NCBI GenBank assembly: GCA_964016885.1
Contig: OZ024742.1
Span: 115,634,939-115,698,938 of the forward strand
DNA: 64,000 nt
Reading direction: 5' to 3'
Source of the DNA: Eledone cirrhosa
Taxonomy: Eukaryota > Mollusca > Cephalopoda > Octopoda > Eledonidae
Positions 1-11,976 of this stretch are shown here, in pieces (within the stretch, counting starts at the first letter, position 1; every line of letters starts with the position of its first letter). The translations under genes were made by a program, and so were the position numbers. The notes under the pieces were generated by a model that had not been told where the DNA came from, searched no databases, and saw only the letters and a list, made by a program, of their open reading frames with translations.

Positions 1-177
1 TCCTAATCTCGATGCATATCTGCACATCATCAGCTATGGCATGCCTAATCTCCAACCTAGCGTGTGTTGACAGCAGATGGACAACCTGACCATCGGAGTG
101 CATCATTTCCACATAAAGCGAAAGAGCAACTTTCTAGTGCAGTCAAACGAAGTTTATGACAAGGCACGACGGTCAAG
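1..177 (-). mobile_element. Tx1-type non-LTR fragment (mid ORF2), truncated
   Basis: The minus strand matches the ORF2 segment just after the RT core in element B (around 16.13-16.30 kb) and in copy H (51.62-51.80 kb), including the stretch about bases 60-110 that corresponds to the codons for a conserved RRSICCQ-like motif. The copy runs off the left edge of the window and breaks at about base 177, where the 3' untranslated region of another copy begins. Reading frames are broken, so this is a dead fragment. Identity to H was judged by eye and is high enough to be sure of homology. Confidence 0.7.
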
Positions 178-1425
178 AGTCTACATAAATATTAAAGACG
201 GTACATGACGGTACAAATATTGATTTCTGTGTCTGTAAAAGGTAGCACGATAACCAAAACAAAAGACGTAACAAAGAAAAATAGAAACAAAAACAAAATC
301 CCCAATAGGGGGAAAACCGCCGAAGGTTACACGTGGAGAAAGCCCACAAAAAGCCATGGTCACCGTCATCGCTAGGGCAAGCGCCCTTTCCCGGTTGTTC
401 TCCTTCAATGCTATAGGCACATTCTGACCCCCATCTGGAATGCAGAATTTCTCTCTCCACTCTAATTTTTTATTTCAGTTGAAACCAGAAAAATGGATGA
501 GAATGTTGCCGAAGAGAAAAGTGCATGTCATTAACCATTTCAGACGCATCCACCATACGACATATTTCACCATGGCAATCAGGCACATAAACACTGCGTG
601 TCTTCCTTGATTAAAGGAGTTTGGCAGGGTGATCTTTATGATTGACTCAACTGATAATCGCATCCGTCTTTCACGCGACAGCAGATGCTCGACATATATC
701 TACAAGTAAGCAATATTCGGACATTGTACGAGTGCGTGCAGGACGGTCTCGTCGCCACGCCTGCATCTTGGGTTCATTTCGAACCGTTAACGCTCCCCGC
801 CCGGTAGCATTTCCTGGCCAGCGATTTCTGAAAATTATGCATTGGCTATGAACTGAAGATCATCTGGAATAGATTATCTAGTTGACTTTCCTTGAGAGCC
901 AGAGTTTCTCCAGGGACGTCGACTTCTGTGTCCTTCGATAACCTTTTATATTGCACTAAGTTGGAATTCCCACCAATCACTATGCTCGATTTGCAAAGAA
1001 CAGTGAACGTTTGAAGACATTCCAGTTTCAAAACGCTCTCTCTCTGTCTCCGATTGACCTAAAATTGCAGCTCCGCTATGGAGACAAACTGGGGAAAACG
1101 TGCCTAGCGAAATGCGACTATACTTGTTCAGCGCCGAGGAAGATCTGGAGATGATGTAGTCTCAGCGCATGTCGACGCATCATCATCTAAGTCATACATA
1201 ATCATCCACACAGCGGCTGTTGACAGCAGATGCACCACCTGATATTCAGAGCGCGTCCCTTGAACATAGACGAAGGGGCAAACGCATCAGTGTGGTTAGG
1301 CGTGGCTTAGAAGAAGGCACGACGTTCAAGTGGTAGTAGATGACGGAGGCAATGTACGCGTTCACCACCTCCGTCCGATCCTTCGAGGATAGTTTCCTCT
1401 CAGCCCATTCTCATTGGCCTAAAAC
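178..1425 (-). mobile_element. Tx1-type non-LTR retrotransposon, 3' part, decayed
   Basis: This is a minus-strand copy of the ORF2 C-terminal half and 3' untranslated region of the family represented by element B. Bases 180-480 match the 3' UTR of B and H, including the segment around CCCCAATAGGGGG. Bases 846-1031 encode MKLECLQTFTVL... and a later GETLALKESQLDNLF, aligning with LECLQTLTAL and GETLGVGENQLSNLF in B. Bases 480-800 correspond to the cysteine-knuckle C-terminus. The 3' end lacks the AATAAA and (ATT)n tail seen in B, and multiple stops and indels break the frame. The 5' end near 1425 is a truncation within the region equivalent to 16.01 kb of B. Confidence 0.75.
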
Positions 1426-1609
1426 ACTCAGCACTTTCGAAAAATAACCAACGAAGCACCGTAAAAGGTACATATACGATCTTCCCTCACGGAAAACGAT
1501 CTTGATTTCCGTTGCAAAGTGTTTACCTTCACTTAATCGTCTAAACGCACTTGATAAGACAAAGAATTTTGAGATGAATGTAACCAGCTGAGTTTTACAC
1601 ATATCTCGA

Positions 1610-2225
1610 AGTAGGAAGTTCAACAACGAAAACAAAACAACAACAAATAAAACCAGCAATAGCTCAGAAAGCAACAATATTAATAACGGTAACGGCGATT
1701 TTTCAATCTCAGTTTCTATGGCAAAACGTAAAAAAATAACAACATTAAAACAAAACCAACAATTAGAACAACGACAACATCAGCAACACTTCAGATACTA
1801 ACAACAATATCTACGCCTACAGTAACACTGTTACCGCGGCTACAGAGGGTAGCGACAAAACAACAATATTAGGTTTAGTAGCAACCTTACCTGAATCGAA
1901 AGTATAAGCCTGCACCTGTCTATTTCTAGACCAGTGCCGCTGATCTTCACCCCGGTTGTATCACTCACCCAACAACCAAACGATGAAAAACAATTAATAA
2001 CACCCGTAATGACAGCAATACCATCACCATTCCTGCAGCTGCAGCACCAGCACCTAGGTGATGCGACAGTTAAAGAAAATTAGACGTTGTAATTGACTCC
2101 AAGGTTGAATTAGAAACCATGGAAGTTGAAGTACAAGGCATGAATATTAATAGGGAATGTAACTTAGATGATGCGAATTGGAAATGTAGGAAACAGTGAT
2201 TACAAAGAAAATGATGTTACTAATT
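1610..2225 (+). pseudogene. possible Tx1-type ORF1 remnant
   Basis: The plus strand is rich in AAC, AAA and CAA codons, as is ORF1 of element B. A short stretch near 1695-1735 resembles the ISFAAIAKN segment of that ORF1, and 2090-2150 resembles its VEL...MECEV segment. No open frame survives. It lies head-to-head with the minus-strand fragment at 178-1425. The low-complexity base composition makes this assignment tentative. Confidence 0.35.
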
Positions 2226-5200
2226 TTAAGGTATATTTGCGTTGTCATGTTTGAAAATAACGGATAAGACTTACCGTAATGGATTCGGGGAGGAGACACT
2301 ATATTTTAATGTAAATTATCTGTTTCTGTCTTTTGGACAATTTTTGTTCTATCCTAAAAGCATTCATGGCTGAGTGTTTGATATTTATCGGTTCAATGCG
2401 TACATATTGCCTTAAATACAACTTGGTGACTCAGTTGGTACAGTTTTCCAATGTAAATAGCATATCAAACAAACTATATCTTTCCTCACTTAGTGTTAGG
2501 GCAAGTCGTCAGTTCTTGAAAAATGTCATTGTTTGTATATGCATGTCTCTCTATTTATTTACCAATCAATGTAATTATATTAAAAAAAACTTATATATTT
2601 TTAAGCGTTTTGTTCCTATAACATATTTTAATTTAATTTGTGTTCCATAAAATGCAACAAATAGAGTGCGGATCATAAAGAGAGTTGAAGAGACTAAAGG
2701 AAATAACAACCTTGTAAACCATAACTTAATCTCTAAAACATATAACGTTTGGCATATTCATATTTCAGAGTACCATATGTCACCGGCACACGTGAAACGC
2801 CTTTGGTCATATGCAGGTGGCATTAAATATGTCCAGGAGCTAAACTAGAGGGAAAACAATTCGGTTTGAACGCAAGAGCAACTATCATGCTTTTATTTTC
2901 AACTAACATACATGTACTCAGCGCTACATTATTAATGTTTATTTATGAAATCCAGTCATAGCATTTTTTTTTTTGTTTTTGTGCTAGACACATACACACC
3001 CTTACTCATATACATGCACACGCGTTATGTATGTTTGTATATATATATATATATATATATAATCATAACCATCATCTACCAGGTGATCTCTTTGCTACTC
3101 ATGTTTTATCAATCACTGCTGTATTGATTATTAAGCATCCAACTAACTCTTTTATGAAAGAAAGCAGCATATATTTTCTTATATGTTGAATCTGTATTTC
3201 TATTATCTTTATCTTAAAAGAATTCAAAAGAAAATATTAAATGAAATTGATTTTATAGTTGTAGGACATATCCTATTTTCTAAATTGAACTATATAATTG
3301 GTTTACGTCCATTCTTTCCATTTATGTAAGATGTTTTATTTTTTGTGTTGTTTTAAAACCATTGCATAATTCTAATATAAAAGATTGGAAAAGTATCGTG
3401 TATATGGAATTTCTTGCACTGAGATCCTTGAAACACAAAACCAATAATTGATGATTTTAGCAGAGAAGAAGAGCAATTGCTCCCGCAAGGTGAAGATGTA
3501 TTTAGATGGAATTTGACTTTATTGACATCGAAAGACTTCAAGTTAGTTTCCATGGTAGAAGGCATTCCACGAATTTTCTGTTATAGATTCTTACTGAAAT
3601 ATATTTAATCTAATTTCAGCACAAAAATGGTTTTCTCTCTTTTTTATAAGGAATGTGAACAATTTCGTTGTGAAAGGTTTTTGGATAAATTTCAGAAGCG
3701 GTAAAACATTGATCAAAATACCCAGCAGTTTTTTTAGTTACATCCATTTAAGTTTTGAGTTTAAATCCAACCTAGGTCCACTTTATGTTTTGTTATATTG
3801 TGGTCGAAAAAGCATCCGTAATTTAATAAAATATATACTGGAATCGATGTTATGCAATTGGTAGAACGTACATGCTTCATGTTTCATGCCCAACCCAAGA
3901 AAATATGTTTGGCGTTAGCAGATATAATGCACAATTCAAAATAATACTAACCCAATGTATTTCTAAAGAGAATTATATATTTATGCCGATAATCATTAGA
4001 CCGGTTAAACTGTTAGTCGCCATGTATAATCCGATTCATAAAGTTCTGCGTCGAAATCCCACCGAAGTCAGCTTTGCCATTCGGATTTTGAGTGTGATAA
4101 TAAAGTAATGATGTAATGCTTGGAAGAGCTGTGACCGTTAGAGCGTTGGACGAGATACCTTGCATTATACATTCCTGTTTTTTTGCCTCCTGAATTTAAA
4201 TCGAGCTGTAATCTATTTCGGTAGTATATTTATTTGCTCACCAGATCTACCATGACATACTGTCTCTATTCTGTTTAGTGTAATCCATCTGTTGCAAACA
4301 TTTGAATTAGGCATCTGAAATGAGAATAATGTTATACCACTTGACCTGTCGGAGGAGCAGGTAAATCGCCATGAGTACAATGAAGAAAATCATTTAATTG
4401 TAGTTTAGCTTGTTAATGTTTTGCGCTGAATCACTTCCTTTGACTAACCAAAGATGAAACGTATTCCAATCGTGTCCATATGAGCGTTTATAAAGCCATT
4501 TAGGACTAGCTTATCTCCTCTATATCAATTTAATTTAGTATGCTGATATGAGATGTGGTTGTTGTTTCTAGCACATCGAGGAACCATGTAAAGGCTCTTT
4601 CATTATGTCTATGGTAATAGAAAAGATCTAATTCATGAAATATTTAACATTTGTGAAAGAGATAAATGGATATGTCTATATTTAGAATAATGTTATTCTG
4701 AAATTACACACTTATGTTGTGGTTAATAACAGAAGCAATTAACCATATTCGATACAACACCGTTTCTTGTTTTTAATACAAATGTATTTATTTCAAAATG
4801 GTAAATTATTTAAATTGTAATATTCCATCAATATATTATGTGAGAATATTAAGGTTAAATTATCTTCGAAATATAATGTTGATAATGACCAAAATAATTT
4901 TAATAAGCCGCTTAAAATTCTTGATTATTTTCAATTAATAGAAATGCGCAGGCGATTTATCTGAATAGAAACATTCCAATTACTTACTTATTTAATACCA
5001 TAATGCCAATCAAGTATAAATACAGCTATATGCTCTAAAGATCTATAAAATTAAATATGTATTAAAATGACCATTAGATATTGTGGGGATGAGTAAATGT
5101 TCTCCTCTAGACGGTTGGTAGGTATCAATCCTGCTCACAGAGGTGTCCAGACTTCTTTTTTATTTAACTCTTGTGTTTTTAACGCTAGAGAAAAGGTGTT

Positions 5201-6277
5201 GCCAATTGTGTTAGTTTGCTCATCATAAGGTTGTGTGTTAGATTCACAATATGAGGTGCGACCTATCCGTTAGCAATGCTCTTCCCTTGACATTGATTTA
5301 ACAGCAGAAACTTATAGCACCTAAAGCTGTGTCTATCCGTGCAATGAACTAGCATCTTACACCCAGTTGCTTGAATTCAAACGAAACCGTTATAAGCCCC
5401 GGCATGATGAGGACAAATATTAACTCTACAATATACAATATTGTATTGTTATCTTGCGTGAATGAGATTAATTTCTTTCAATGAAGATAAACACCATCCA
5501 TGGAATCTATCATGGATTCGAATATATAAGAATAAAATACAATCTGATACTGATATTACGGGAAATATAAAACATTTATAGGATAACGCAACGGATTGAA
5601 TTTGTAAGAAGATGAGAGTAAAGTGCAATCTCTATATGCATCATATGTTTTCTGATTTAATCACACGGCCAGACATTTCTGAGTAGGTTTTATTTTCATT
5701 CAATTTCGTTACTAGTCTCCTCCCACAATTTATAACTACTAAATATGAAATAACGTTGAACTTGTCTTAAAAAACTACAGTACATCTTTTTTTAACGAAT
5801 GCACTTTTAAATTAATTTACTAACATATTTTCAATATACTTTTTTCTTGTTAATTATATTCATCAAGACGATTTGGCAGAATCAGTAGAACATAAAATTA
5901 AATAATTTCTGTGTTTACTTTTTGCATTCCAAGTTCAAATGTCTCTTTCAGTCTTTCGGGACTAATCAACACAGTGAGGTTGATTGGAAGAACTGTATGT
6001 CTGCCTGAAACGTAATTTTAAATCCCACCCAAATAAATTGCACCTGTCACCTTTTGGTGCTCAATATGTGACTTATTAATATGTCAAAGAAATAAGTAGA
6101 CTGATTTAGAAAAAAATATCCTGACATCATGTAGTACAATAGACTGCGATGCCATCGATCGAAGGTTTTGTTAGGTCTGTCATAGCCAACCATAGTGCAA
6201 ACAATAGCAACAACGACATAATGGACGCCACACCATTTACTCAGAGCATTTCGGGAAAATATCCGATTGAAATGATA
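2226..6277. other. AT-rich DNA without recognised genes
   Basis: Open frames here are short and look like chance frames in AT-rich sequence. A short (TA)n run is at 3037-3060. SINE-like remnants occur near 3755-3790 and 4044-4175. I recognise no conserved protein, RNA gene or terminal-repeat element in the rest. Confidence 0.5.
4044..4175 (+). repeat. decayed tRNA-related SINE pieces
   Basis: Bases 4044-4108 resemble the SINE body (a B-box-like GTCGAAATCCCACCGAAGTC, then CAGCTTTGCCATTC). Bases 4112-4175 resemble the head of a related SINE (GTGACCGTTAGAGCGTTGGA). The order body-then-head suggests two degraded copies side by side. No target-site duplication is visible. Confidence 0.4.
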
Positions 6278-7073
6278 TCTATATATATAAAGTTGTATTT
6301 CTGTATGTTTGTTTGTTCACGAACTCCTCCTATGGGTTTGGAGATAGACCCCCATAACCATATATATTCCGAAACTAGATCGCCCAATGTACGTGGATAA
6401 GTATATTTCATTTTAATCAAAGGTGTGCTGGGGCATAAACCCCTTCTGAAAAGCCCCGCTAACATTCTTTTTCCCTTCGATTTATATGAAATTGAAACTA
6501 CAGGTAAATGACAAGATATCATACCTATTCACAAAATTCTAGGAAATTTAAATAACAGTAAGACACCTTAATGGTGGTTAGATCCCCTATAGTGAAAATG
6601 TTGGCCAATAAATGGAACAAGATCTCACGAACTCCTCCTTTGGTTTTGGAGATACACCACAATAACCATATATATTCTGAAACTACAGCGCCCAGGATAC
6701 TTGGATAAGTATATTTCATTTTAATCAAAGGGTTCCCCGGGGGCACAAAACAACCACTGAAATGTTTTCCCTTCGATTTAAACCATAGATAAATGCCAAG
6801 ATTTGATGCCTATTCACAAAAGCTTTGAATTGATATTTTGAAAAAAAATGATTTACAAAAAACAAAATAAGAATAAGATTTAATAATGTAAATGTTGATT
6901 GGATATATTACAAAATATGATGTTTTCCAATTTTTCATGCATTACATTTTACATTGGGTAATATTGAAATGCAGAGGTTTTCTCCATATATTATATCACT
7001 GATTTAAAATCAATCAACATTTTTTTACAAAAGAAATGTGTGAAACGCAGCGATGCGTGGGTAATTCGGCTAG
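6278..7073 (+). mobile_element. non-autonomous Helitron
   Basis: The element starts with TCTATATATATAAAG and ends with a short hairpin (stem ACGCA/TGCGT at 7045-7058, loop GCGA) followed by GGGTAATTCGGCTAG. A 5' TC, a 3' hairpin close to the end and a terminal CTAG are the diagnostic Helitron ends. The flanking bases are A on the left (6277) and T on the right (7074), matching the A|T target used by Helitrons, which make no target duplication. No Rep/helicase coding is present in its 796 bp, so it depends on an autonomous relative. It contains a two-copy internal repeat, listed separately. Confidence 0.72.
6318..6835 (+). repeat. internal two-copy repeat of the Helitron
   Basis: Segments of about 200-220 bp starting near 6318 and 6626 are direct repeats, both beginning CTCACGAACTCCTCC or CACGAACTCCTCC and running through CATATATATTC...GAAACTA and AAGTATATTTCATTTTAATC to CCTATTCACAAAA. 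The period is about 310 bp, and the repeats are diverged by substitutions and small indels. Confidence 0.75.
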
Positions 7074-7564
7074 TTTCTAATAAAACACGCTTCATTTCAA
7101 TAAATAAATACTGAGATGTGTTAGATGTCGTAACAGTATTAATCAGTTAAATAATAAGACAGTAATTCAACATAGAATGCTAATATAAAATTAATACAGA
7201 ACGTTTTAATATAAAATGGACTTCATTAATTGGCTTTATTTAAGTGACTTTGTTTCATAAAACAAGGGACGGTTTCACCGGCCTAATATCAAATGTGTTA
7301 CAAGTCTATCTGATCACGAATGTAACGCATTACACGGAGATACAATATCCTACAATTTTGTCGGGAAATATATGACGCTCCATGACGAATACCTTCCTCG
7401 TATATGGAGTGTGAGAAATTTGTGTAAGGGTTTGTAGAAATATTGATGGTTTGTTCGCCATACGTCTGATGACAACGAAGTTTCTGATGTGTTAATGAAG
7501 ACATCTTTAATTGATAGTTTCAAAGAACACACCACTTGATCGTTTGCTCTCTCTTATATTCAAA

Positions 7565-7799
7565 TCAACTGATCCATTTGATTTCCAGCAAATTGAATTT
7601 TCCAGTTTCAAATAGTTTTCCTCCTTTCATGGTTAGGCAGTTGAGGGTCATAATTTTCAATATTTCTGCTTTAATGGAGACGAACACATCGTCAAAGTTG
7701 GAATTGTTCTTGTCACTTGCGTCCCTACACACTTCAATTTTAAATGTAGCCTTTGTTTCTTTATCCTCGTAGCAAGATTTTACTTTGATGCTTCTTGGC

Positions 7800-7801
<2 letters not shown>
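7565..7801 (-). CDS. unrecognised open frame, 78 codons
   Basis: This minus-strand frame (MPRSIKVKSCYEDKETK...) has balanced amino-acid composition rather than the low-complexity look of neighbouring frames. Decayed frames (7298-7535) lie downstream on the same strand. I do not recognise a family. It could be a remnant of a transposon protein, an exon, or chance. It lies just outside the (ATT)n tract that forms the tail of element A. Confidence 0.15.
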
Positions 7802-7995
<194 letters not shown>

Positions 7996-8079
7996 CGTTG
8001 TTACACTTTGAGTCTCAATCATTGATGTTAGTTAACTGGAAAGTGTGTTGAAATGAATATCAAGCCACTACCTGCAGCC

Positions 8080-9099
8080 TCAGATATTCAGGACGTATCG
8101 GAGGGTTCTTGCTGTTCCCAGCAAGCATGCCTTTTGAAGCGTTCCAAAGAGCGTGAATGGGCCAATTTTCTTTAACCATCCCTGGAAACTTTTTGAGATA
8201 GTCCCTAGTGCGCCTATGACAATCGGGATCACTTTGACTTCATGGCAGTTCCAAATCCTTTTTATCTCCCACTTTAAGTCCTGGTATCGGTTAATTTTCT
8301 CCCTCTCCTTCTCTTGCACTCTCGTGTCGAATGGGCAGGCCACATCCACAATCAGGCACGATCATTTTTCTTTGTACACAACTACCATATCAGGTCTATT
8401 GTGTTCCAGTTTCTTGTCCGTCTGTATCCTAAAATCCCACAGCACCTTCACCTGATTGTTTTCTATCACCGCCTCTGGCTTATGCTCATACCACTTTTCA
8501 GAATGTGGTAAATTGTTTACTTTACATAGGTGCCAGTGGATCACCCTGCCCATCACATCATGTCTCCAGCCCTTATAGTGAGTCTGGGCTAGGTGTTTAC
8601 ACTCGGATACAGCGTGAGCCACAGTTTCCTCTCTCTCTCCACAGATCCTGCACAGTGGGCTAGCCTTCTCCTTGTAAATATGGTGTTTCAACCACTTCGT
8701 TTTAAGGGCCTGCTCCTGCGCAGCCATTAACATTCGTTCTGTAGCCTTTTTAAGGTCTCCTCTTTTCAACCAGTTCCATGTCTGTGGATCTCTAAATTCA
8801 GTTTTCTCAAAGAAGGTACTATGAAGGGATTTTTCCTGAAGGCTGCTCTCTCTTCTTGATGTTATTTCCTCCTTGGACATCCCCTGGCCTATTGTTCCCT
8901 CCTTCAATACAGTTCTGAGCATTGGGTCCTTACTATCAGTCACGAATTTGTGTAGGTTGTTTTTCTCCATCTGAACACAGTCCTCTATGCTGATAAGACC
9001 GCTTCCACCTTCAGATCTCCTTAAGTAGAGTCTATCGACATCACTCCTCTTGTGGAACATGTTGAAGATAGTCAATAGCTTCCTAGTCTTCCTATCCAA
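8080..9099 (-). pseudogene. element A ORF, C-terminal knuckle and endonuclease
   Basis: The 9099-8362 frame covers the RT thumb (RKLLTIFNMFHKRSDVDRLY) and a knuckle CRICGEREETVAHAVSEC followed by GWRHDVMGRVIHW. It then covers the restriction-like endonuclease core with RPD and, 12 or more residues on, a further acidic position (LIVDVACP). A TGA replaces the Arg codon between those two acidic positions. The remaining 89 codons (8349-8080) continue in frame to the normal end (ARTLRYVLNI). R2-group nucleases use this PD...D arrangement to nick the target DNA. Confidence 0.8.
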
Positions 9100-9154
9100 C
9101 GAAGAGCTTAAGATCGTCCATGAAGAGGAGGTGATTGATGGTAAGGTCTCCCTT

Positions 9155-9815
9155 TCACAACTTGTATCCTGCTCTCACTTTTCGCAGTATAATGGTCAGG
9201 GGGATCCGGACAAAGACAAACAACAGAGGGTATAAACTATCTCCCTGGAAGATAAATCTCTTGATCCTCACGCCTCCCAAAGATTCTCCGCCCGATGTTA
9301 ACTTTGTTTTCCAGGACTTCATACTTTTTCTCAACAACTGTCTGATGTTATCTTCCATCCTGAAGATCTCTAGGCTTTTGGTTATCCAAGAATGAGGTAC
9401 CACGTCGAATGCCTTTTTGTAGTTTACCCATCCCATTGCAAGACCAATGTGTCTCCTCCTGCAATTCTTCATCACCATCTTATCAAGAAGTAACTGGTAA
9501 CGGGTGGAGGGATGTTAAATTTGTAATCCAATAACCCTACACACCATGTGGGCCTGGTGATTTCCAGTTGGTTAGTTTTTTGGCCTGCACCTTAAGAGTT
9601 ACAACTGTGATACTCAAATCAGTTTGTTGGTGTGCCTGTTCACTAATCTCCTTTTGTACTGTCTCAATCCTCACTGCCTGATCATTATGTCCAACATCCT
9701 GCTCCCATATTCCTCTCCAGAATGTCTTAGTTTGTTCCGCTCCAGGGAGCAGATCATTGCCTCTTTCTTTCCCTTCAAGTTGTCCAAACAACATTTTCTG
9801 ATTGTTGTCAGACAT
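9155..9815 (-). pseudogene. element A ORF, linker and reverse transcriptase part
   Basis: Two frames (9815-9537 and 9478-9155) correspond to the middle of the protein. The first contains KKLTNWKSPGP, the conserved entry to the RT domain. The second has GWVNYKKAFDVVPHSW (motif A region) and IFQGDSLYPLLF (motif B). The catalytic FMDDLKLF (motif C) follows in about the next 50 bases before the 400-bp deletion. About 260 bp containing the early RT motifs are missing between the two frames. In element A the join AVRIETVQKEISEQA is continuous, which shows that the 22-bp duplication in C is a private change. Confidence 0.75.
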
Positions 9816-10285
9816 GCGGTTCTGTCTATACTGACTGACTCTGCTCTCGTATCGCCTAATCTTTGCCCTCTTTGCTACAATGCGTTGCTTCAGTTCCTCT
9901 ATGATAATATTTAGCTTTTTCCTCCTAGTTTTCTACTTTATTTCCAGTATATTTTTAGTGTCTATGTTTTTTAGTTTCCCATTCAGTAGGGACTCAAGCT
10001 TTACAATGTCATTTCTCATTTACCTGATTTGACCATTCAGTCGTTTCTTCCACCAAGGTTGTGATCTTTCTTGTTTGTTGTTTCTTCTCGCTTTTATGCC
10101 AAGTAATTTCCTCACCGCATTAGTTGTTGCTTTGAGGATATTGTTGCACAGGTGAAGGTTCCTCGCCTCAAGTTATGGGATGACTTTGTTTACCTTAGCT
10201 GTTGTTTCTTTTAACTTTTTCCTGTCTACAAATCTTAGGTTCATAGGTTTCCCACTATCATTGTTCATTTCATCTACCACTGAGT

Positions 10286-10801
10286 TTAGGATATCAACAA
10301 ATCTTGTCCTAGCCCGTCAGCATTCATTTCCTCAATGGCCGTATCTTTGTTCCAGGTATTATTTATTTCAACATTCAGATCATTGTCTGCTTCGGATGCT
10401 TCCTCCGTTCTCTCAACCTTTTCACCTTCATCTCCCACTGGCTCGTTTGTCTGGCATACTCCACTCTCCATTTCCAATCTAATCACTCTGCTGAGTTCCT
10501 CCAGTTCTAGCTCGCTTATCCACCCATTAGTTCCCTTTAGCCGAGCCTGCCCGGCCAATTTTTGTTCATCTAATTCAAATAGACCAATCTCGTTCCAGAT
10601 GCTATGCATCCGTTTCCTATAGCCTTTTTCCTTGGGGTTACCCTTCAGGTAACATTGCATAACAGTTCTATTCAATTCTTTCGTCCAGTTGGTTCTCGTC
10701 CCTTTCCTTCTTCCACTAACACCAGCGGTATTTGGATGACAGCCAGGTCCCTGCTGCTGGGTCAGGGAACACCTGCTGGGTGAGTGTCTGTCACATGACA
10801 T
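10286..10801 (-). pseudogene. element A ORF, N-terminal part
   Basis: The frame starts MSCDRHSPSRCSL at the same place as in element C. It contains a WTKELNRTVMQCYL segment followed by KGYRKRMHSIWNE, reminiscent of the Myb/SANT-like DNA-binding segment of R2-type proteins. The downstream part is acidic (EDE-rich), and the frame is lost after about 171 codons. Here the codon that is TAA in element C is still GAA (Glu), so the ancestral frame was open at this point. Confidence 0.7.
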
Positions 10802-11275
10802 TCAAGTCTCCAATTCACCGTTATTCGAACAGTTTAGGTTCGATGTTTAAACACTCATATCGAGGATTGTTGACTGTATGGTTACATAACCACCGGTGAA
10901 TTCATCACCCCCAGTGATTTGATCTCCCCCCGGTGATTTTAGCGCGGCACTTTCACGCTGTAGACGAACATAAATAAAATAACAAACAGGTAAAGACCCC
11001 CCAAAATAAGCATAAGTTTCATTGTAATGTAATATTGGAATGGCCGACTTAGTTTTTTTGTTTGTCTGCCTGTTTGTTTGTTTTTCTTTTCTTTTTTCTT
11101 TTCTCTACGTTCTTCGTTGCTGCTGTGCTGTTTTGATTTTGATTTTTGATTTTTTTGATATTTTGACCGGGTCATCAAATCAGTCTATTTATATATGTTG
11201 ATGCCTTCCTCACTTAGTGGGAATACTACGATACCTCTGTCTTAGCAGGAGGTAGTGGGAGACAATAGCGGCGGT

Positions 11276-11292
11276 AGCAATTATTATTATTA

Positions 11293-11324
<32 letters not shown>

Positions 11325-11325
11325 G
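11276..11325. repeat. (ATT)n tract between elements A and B
   Basis: About 50 bp of ATT repeats with one GTT interruption separate the truncated 5' end of minus-strand element A from the 5' end of plus-strand element B. Together with the (ATT)n after B, it brackets the B insertion. Confidence 0.9.
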
Positions 11326-11538
11326 AATGCCATGGTTGACGGAGGCTCGGCTCTGTCGGGTATAGTAATTTTTAACCGCTATAACAATTGTAGATTGTTT
11401 AAAACTTTAACCAAATTGTAGATAAAAACAACCTCCTCCTCGTGAGAGGAGTATTTCTGCTCGTTATTTGGCCCTTCGGGGTTATATAACCGCTTATTGG
11501 GGTTCTGTGCCCAATATTAATTTTAAACCCCAAAAAAC

Positions 11539-11913
11539 ATGGCTACAAAAAATAATCTTCACAAGTCACTCCCACTCATTCCGTCTACTTCTTCCTCAAT
11601 CGTCACTACATCTGAGAGAAGAGTGTCTGTCTCCCTCCCTCCCTTCTATAAATGTGTCTCTCCGCCTTCCTTCTCTTTCGCAAGCGACGCCAGTAAGAAA
11701 AAGAAAAATATAGTTTATGATAGTTTCCAAGAGCACGTGCAACATTTCTCCACGACGGCGACAACGATGAAATATGTGTGCGGTAAATACGGAAAGCCAT
11801 TTCATTCGTCTGACGTCATGAATAATAGCAGTAGCAGACGTAATAAAAGCAGCAGCAGCAACAGTGACAAGGAAAACAATAGTAGCAGCCGCAACACCAT
11901 CAGCAGCATCATA

Positions 11914-11976
<63 letters not shown>

